From positions 186,001 to 250,000 of the forward strand of contig NZ_JANBBE010000009.1 in NCBI RefSeq assembly GCF_024648825.1: 64,000 nucleotides of DNA, read 5' to 3'. The stretch is from Lentzea californiensis (GTDB taxonomy: Bacteria > Actinomycetota > Actinomycetes > Mycobacteriales > Pseudonocardiaceae). The notes under the pieces are model-generated. The model had not been told where the DNA came from and did not search any database. It saw only the letters and a program-made list of their open reading frames with translations. Below are positions 60,163 through 64,000 of this stretch, piece by piece; the stretch's first letter is position 1, and each line of letters starts with the position of its first letter. The translations under genes and the position numbers were made by a program.

Positions 60163-61629
60163 ATGTTCTTCGCACGATCGTTCACATCACGACGAGCCCT
60201 GCTCACGGCCGTCGCCGCCGTGCCGCTCATCGCGGTGTCCACGCTCGCCGCGGTGGCGGTGCCCCCCGCCGCTGCCGCACCGGGCTGTTCGGTGACCTAC
60301 TCCGCACCGTCGCAGTGGGACGGTGGCTTCACGGCGAACGTCAGCGTCACCAACCTGGGCGACGCCGTCAACGGCTGGTCCCTCACCTGGAGCTTCTCCG
60401 CTGGCCAGCAGGTGAAGCAGGCCTGGAACGCCGAGGCGACCCAGTCCGGGAGCGAGGTGACCGTCCGCAACGTCTCGTACAACGCGGCGATCCCCACCGG
60501 CGGCCGGGTCGAGTTCGGGTTCAACGGTTCCTCCACGGGCACGACCAACCCGAACCCCACGGCGTTCACGCTCAACGGAACCCTGTGCACCGGCGACGTC
60601 GGCCCCACCACCAGCACTACCACCACGACGACCACGACCACGACCACGACGGGCAACCCGCCCGTGGGCAACCTGCCGTCGAGCTTCCGCTGGAACTCCA
60701 GCGGTGTGCTGATCGGTCCGAAGCCGGACGCCACGCACGCGAACGTCGCGGTGAAGGACCCGAGCGTCGTCTACCACAACGGCAAGTACCACGTGTTCGC
60801 GTCGACCTACACCAACGGCTACAACCTGATGTACACCAGTTTCAGCGACTGGTCGCAGGCATCGGCCGCACCGCACTACTACCTCGACCGCTCCGGCATC
60901 GGAGGCGGGTACCGGGCGGCGCCGCAGGTGTTCTACTTCGCGCCGCAACGCCTCTGGTACCTCGTCTACCAGACCGGGGACAACGCGTCGTACTCCACGA
61001 CCACGGACATCGCCAACCCGGCGTCGTGGTCCACGCCGAAGAACTTCTACGCCGGCGGGATGCCGCAGATCATCCGCGACAACATCGGCAACGGCTACTG
61101 GGTCGACTTCTGGACGGTGTGCGACACCGCCAAGTGCTACCTGTTCTCCTCCGACGACAACGGCCACCTCTACAGGTCGGAGACCGGCCTCGCGCAGTTC
61201 CCGAACGGCTTCACCAACACGGTGATCGCCATGCAGGACAGCAACCGCAACCGGTTGTTCGAGGCGTCCAACGTCTACAAGATCGCCGGGAAGAACCAGT
61301 GGTTCCTGGTGCACGAGGCGATCGGCACGGACGGCCGCCGCTGGTTCCGCTCCTGGACCGCGCCCTCGATCACCGGTCCGTGGACGGGGCTGGCCGAGAG
61401 CGAGTCGAACCCGTTCGCCCGCTCGAACAACGTCACGTTCCCGGGTGGACAGTGGACCCGCGACATCAGTCACGGCGAGATGGTGCGCACGAACGTCGAC
61501 CAGACCATGGAGATCAGCCCCTGCAAGCTCAGTTACCTCTACCAGGGCATGGATCCCAACGCCGGCGGTGACTACAACCGGCTGCCCTGGCGGCTCGGCC
61601 TGCTGACCCAGACCAACTCGACCTGCTGA
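60163..61629 (+). CDS. CBM2 - GH62 alpha-L-arabinofuranosidase
   Basis: Secreted arabinoxylan arabinofuranosidase, 488 residues. ATG 60163 precedes a signal peptide (to about 42); longer upstream frame overlaps the CE3 gene. CBM2 (CSVTYSAPS to TLCTG, about 44-145), run of about 13 Thr, then GH62: FRWNSSGVLIGPKPD, KDPSVVYHNGKYHVFAST (base Asp), YYLDRSGIGGGYRAAPQVFYFAPQ, WVDFWTVCDTAKCYLF, NRLFEASNVYKI (acid Glu) and HGEMVRTNVDQTM. All GH62 hallmarks are present. In a set with CE3, GH27 and GH43. Confidence 0.94.
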   Translation: MFFARSFTSRRALLTAVAAVPLIAVSTLAAVAVPPAAAAPGCSVTYSAPSQWDGGFTANVSVTNLGDAVNGWSLTWSFSAGQQVKQAWNAEATQSGSEVTVRNVSYNAAIPTGGRVEFGFNGSSTGTTNPNPTAFTLNGTLCTGDVGPTTSTTTTTTTTTTTTGNPPVGNLPSSFRWNSSGVLIGPKPDATHANVAVKDPSVVYHNGKYHVFASTYTNGYNLMYTSFSDWSQASAAPHYYLDRSGIGGGYRAAPQVFYFAPQRLWYLVYQTGDNASYSTTTDIANPASWSTPKNFYAGGMPQIIRDNIGNGYWVDFWTVCDTAKCYLFSSDDNGHLYRSETGLAQFPNGFTNTVIAMQDSNRNRLFEASNVYKIAGKNQWFLVHEAIGTDGRRWFRSWTAPSITGPWTGLAESESNPFARSNNVTFPGGQWTRDISHGEMVRTNVDQTMEISPCKLSYLYQGMDPNAGGDYNRLPWRLGLLTQTNSTC

Positions 61630-61692
61630 GTGCAGGACCGACGCCGCCGGGCACGCGCACCGGCGGCGTCCCCCTGCGAGAAAGGGGCAACG

Positions 61693-63330
61693 ATGCCCTC
61701 CTGGTCCAGGAAACTCACGCACCTCGCCGCCGTCCTGCTGGCGGCGATGGCGACCGTCACCGCGAACCCCGCCACCACCACCGCCGCTCCCGGCAGCCCG
61801 GCGCTCACGCCACCGCTCGGCTGGAACAGCTGGAACAGCTTCGGCTGCGGCATCACCGAGGGCCAGGTCCGCCAGGCCGCCGACGCGATGGTGTCGTCGG
61901 GCATGCGCGACGCCGGCTACCAGTACGTCGTCGTGGACGACTGCTGGTTCGACCCGCAGCGCGACTCCGCCGGCAACCTGCGGGCGCACCCGTCGAAGTT
62001 CCCGAGCGGGATGAAGGCGCTGGGCGACTACATCCACGGCCGCGGCCTGAAGTTCGGCATCTACCAGGCGCCGAACGAGAAGACGTGCGCGCAGGGCACC
62101 GGCGCGCACCCCGGTTCGACCGGCAGCAAGGGCCACGAGGTCCAGGACGCGCGGATCTTCGCGTCGTGGGGCGTCGACTACCTGAAGTACGACTGGTGCT
62201 CGGGCGCCGGCACCCGGGACGAGCAGATCGCCCGGTTCACGATCATGCGCGACGCCCTGCGCGCCACCGGCCGCCCGATCGTCTACAGCATCAACTCCAA
62301 CAGCTTCCACGCCCCCACCGGCGACAGGTACGACTGGAGCGAGGTCGCCGACCTGTGGCGCACCACCGAGGACCTGCTGGACATCTGGCAGAACGGCAAC
62401 ACCAACAGCTACCCGATGGGCGTGGGCAACGTCGTCGACATCACCGCCCCGCTCGCCGTGCAGTCCGGTCCCGGCCACTGGAACGACCCGGACATGCTCG
62501 TCGTCGGACGCCCCGGCCTCACGCTCACCGAGTCGCGGTCGCACTTCACGCTGTGGTCGCTGATGGCGGCGCCGCTCATGGCGGGCAACGACATCCGCAC
62601 CATGTCCGCCGACGTCAGCGCGGTCCTGCGCAACCAGCGCCTGATCACCGTGAACCAGGACAGTCTCGGCGCGGGCGGCCGCCGGGTGCGTGACGACGGC
62701 GCCACCGAGGTGTTCGCCAAACCGCTCGCGGACGGCTCGGTCGCCGTCGGCCTGTTCAACCGGGGCGGCGGCACGGCGACCATCGCCACCACGGCCGCCC
62801 AGATCGGCCTGTCCGGCAGCAGCTTCACGCTGACGGACCTCTGGACCGGCGGCACGTCCAGCACGTCGGGAGCGATCTCCGCGTCCGTGCCCGCGCACGG
62901 CGTCACCGCGTTCCGGGTGACCGGCGGCAATCCGCTGCAGAACACCACCTCCCGGTTGCGCGGAGCCGGGTCGAACCGCTGCCTCGACGTCGAGAACGGG
63001 TCCACGGCGGCAGGGGCCGCGGTCGTGATCCAGGACTGCCTCACCCCGGCCTCCCAGCGGTGGACGTCCTGGACGAACGGTGAGGTCCGCGTGTTCGGCG
63101 ACAAGTGCCTCGACGCGTACGACCAGGGCACCGCCACCGGCACGAGGGTCATCGTCTGGCAGTGCAACGGTCAGGCGAACCAGCGCTGGACGCTGGGCTC
63201 CGACGGGACGCTGCGCAACACGAACGCCGGGCTGTGCCTCGACGTCGAACGGGCCGCGACCGGCAACGGCTCGAAGCTGGTGCTGTGGACCTGCAACGGC
63301 CAGACCAACCAGAGGTGGTCACGATCATGA
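61693..63330 (+). CDS. GH27 alpha-galactosidase with CBM13
   Basis: Secreted enzyme removing alpha-galactose from galactomannan or arabinogalactan, 545 residues. ATG 61693 after AAAGGGG; signal peptide to about 34. GH27 barrel: LGWNSWNSFGC, VVVDDCWF, nucleophile Asp in DYLKYDWCSG, acid/base Asp in LWRTTEDL, and PGHWNDPDML; a beta-sandwich follows (about 320-410). Ricin-type trefoil about 420-545 with ending NQRWSRS. Some GH27 enzymes of this type are beta-L-arabinopyranosidases, an alternative given the context. Its stop overlaps the next start by 4 nt. Confidence 0.92.
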   Translation: MPSWSRKLTHLAAVLLAAMATVTANPATTTAAPGSPALTPPLGWNSWNSFGCGITEGQVRQAADAMVSSGMRDAGYQYVVVDDCWFDPQRDSAGNLRAHPSKFPSGMKALGDYIHGRGLKFGIYQAPNEKTCAQGTGAHPGSTGSKGHEVQDARIFASWGVDYLKYDWCSGAGTRDEQIARFTIMRDALRATGRPIVYSINSNSFHAPTGDRYDWSEVADLWRTTEDLLDIWQNGNTNSYPMGVGNVVDITAPLAVQSGPGHWNDPDMLVVGRPGLTLTESRSHFTLWSLMAAPLMAGNDIRTMSADVSAVLRNQRLITVNQDSLGAGGRRVRDDGATEVFAKPLADGSVAVGLFNRGGGTATIATTAAQIGLSGSSFTLTDLWTGGTSSTSGAISASVPAHGVTAFRVTGGNPLQNTTSRLRGAGSNRCLDVENGSTAAGAAVVIQDCLTPASQRWTSWTNGEVRVFGDKCLDAYDQGTATGTRVIVWQCNGQANQRWTLGSDGTLRNTNAGLCLDVERAATGNGSKLVLWTCNGQTNQRWSRS

Positions 63331-64000
63331 GATGGGCTCCCGTCGCGGCGGCGGTGTCCGCCCTCACGCTGGTGGCCGCCGGACTCGCCGCCAGCACGAC
63401 CGCGCAGGCCGCTCCCGGCTGTTCGGTCACCTACACCAAGACCTCCGAGTGGCAGGGCGGCTTCGGCGCCTCCGTGTCCATCACCAACACCGGTGACGCG
63501 ATCACCGCCTGGACGCTCGAGTGGGCGTACGCCTCCGGCCAGCAGGTCGGGCAGCACTGGAACGCCGTGATCACGCAGAGCGGCGGCCAGGTCAGCGCGC
63601 GCAACGCCTCCTACAACGGCTCCGTGCCCGCCGGCGGCAAGGTGGACTTCGGGTTCAACGCCACGTCCGGCTCCGCCAACGCCGACCCGGTGTCGTTCCG
63701 CCTCAACGGAACCACCTGCAACGGCGGCACGGATCCGACGACCACCACCACGACGACGACCACGACGACGTCGACGCCCCTGCCCGCCTCGTTCGGCAAC
63801 CCGGTGCTGTGGCAGGACTTCGCGGACATCGACATCATCCGCGTGGGTGACGCGTACTACTACTCGGCGTCGACCATGCACTACTCGCCGGGGGCGCCGA
63901 TCCTGCGTTCCTACGACCTCGTCAACTGGGAGTTCGCCGGACACTCCGTGCCACGCCTGGACTTCGGCTCCAAGTACGACCTCAACGGCGGCCGGGGTTA
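63327..64000 (+). CDS. CBM2 - GH43 enzyme, N-terminal part (cut by window end)
   Basis: ATG 63327 overlaps the GH27 stop (ATGA) and the frame stays open to the last base, about 224 residues. Signal peptide (1-29, ending TAQA), CBM2 (CSVTYTKTS to TTCNG, about 32-133), run of about 11 Thr, then the first propeller blade of a GH43: NPVLWQDFADIDIIRVGDAYYYSAST, with the base Asp in ADIDIIR, followed by ILRSYDLVNWE. That start is typical of GH43 beta-xylosidase-like or arabinofuranosidase enzymes. Later catalytic acids lie beyond the window. Confidence 0.88.
   Translation, partial: MRWAPVAAAVSALTLVAAGLAASTTAQAAPGCSVTYTKTSEWQGGFGASVSITNTGDAITAWTLEWAYASGQQVGQHWNAVITQSGGQVSARNASYNGSVPAGGKVDFGFNATSGSANADPVSFRLNGTTCNGGTDPTTTTTTTTTTTSTPLPASFGNPVLWQDFADIDIIRVGDAYYYSASTMHYSPGAPILRSYDLVNWEFAGHSVPRLDFGSKYDLNGGRG

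Noticed and set aside
60187..62898. 903-codon open frame on the minus strand opposite GH62 and GH27
   Set aside because: Spans two genuine genes on the plus strand and has no recognisable fold; codon-bias artefact.

Overview
The window is high-GC DNA (strong G/C third-position bias, many GTG starts, Thr-rich linkers between secreted modules) from an actinomycete. The module style, CBM2 or ricin-type CBM13 joined to catalytic domains by poly-Thr linkers, suggests a filamentous soil actinobacterium of the Pseudonocardiales (Lentzea/Saccharothrix/Actinosynnema-like). That placement is inference; there is no rRNA or other marker here. Nearly the whole 64 kb is a plant-cell-wall degradation island with its sugar uptake, arabinose catabolism and regulators. 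I see no rRNA, tRNA, CRISPR array, insertion sequence, phage gene or antibiotic cluster.

Layout. 1-2569: end of a GH5 cellulase and a CBM2-CE2 esterase. 2589-3014: a deazaflavin (F420)-type nitroreductase. 3043-8524 (minus): an operon for a YtfQ-YtfR-YtfT-YjfF type furanose ABC importer whose last gene is an expansin-like protein. 8688-12589: GH51 and GH43-AbfB arabinofuranosidases. 12671-17835: an AraR-like LacI regulator, then araB-araD-araA. 17805-22691: an alpha/beta hydrolase, an unknown secreted protein made of two copies of one domain, a GH30 galactanase-like enzyme and a nuclease-fold lipoprotein with CBM2. 22692-24921: a LacI regulator divergent from an MFS permease. 25197-33458: pectin section with a PL1-CE8 fusion coupled to an ABC importer and an enolase-superfamily enzyme, then divergent PL3 and PL1 lyases. 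33702-40076: crystalline-cellulose operon GH48, AA10 LPMO, a small unknown, GH6. 40312-42417: LacI regulator and homocysteine methyltransferase. 42615-52295 (minus): xylan/xyloglucan operon GH10, GH43-CBM6, CE1, GH95, CE1, CE1. 52748-54124: GH6. 54172-58785: a parallel beta-helix (GH141-like) enzyme, a GntR/FadR regulator and a LacI regulator. 59118-64000: CE3-CBM2, CBM2-GH62, GH27-CBM13 and a CBM2-GH43 cut by the window edge.

How the parts fit. Secreted enzymes release arabinose, galactose, xylo- and cello-oligomers and oligogalacturonides; two importer systems bring sugars in, and araBDA feeds arabinose to the pentose phosphate pathway. Eleven copies of one 14-bp operator (consensus near TGTTANCGCTNACA) lie before many of these units. 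Two of them, before the araR-like gene and before araB, are exact reverse complements. CebR-type boxes (TGGGAGCGCTCCCA) mark the cellulose genes and TTCGAA-based palindromes mark the pectin genes, so three sugar-specific circuits appear to be interleaved.

Less explained items: an expansin translationally coupled to a sugar permease, a duplicated-domain secreted protein, a nuclease-fold lipoprotein carrying a cellulose-binding module, a 151-residue unknown coupled to the LPMO gene, a 29-bp RNA hairpin in a cellulose/xylan-esterase leader, and a 450-bp region with six operator-like palindromes.
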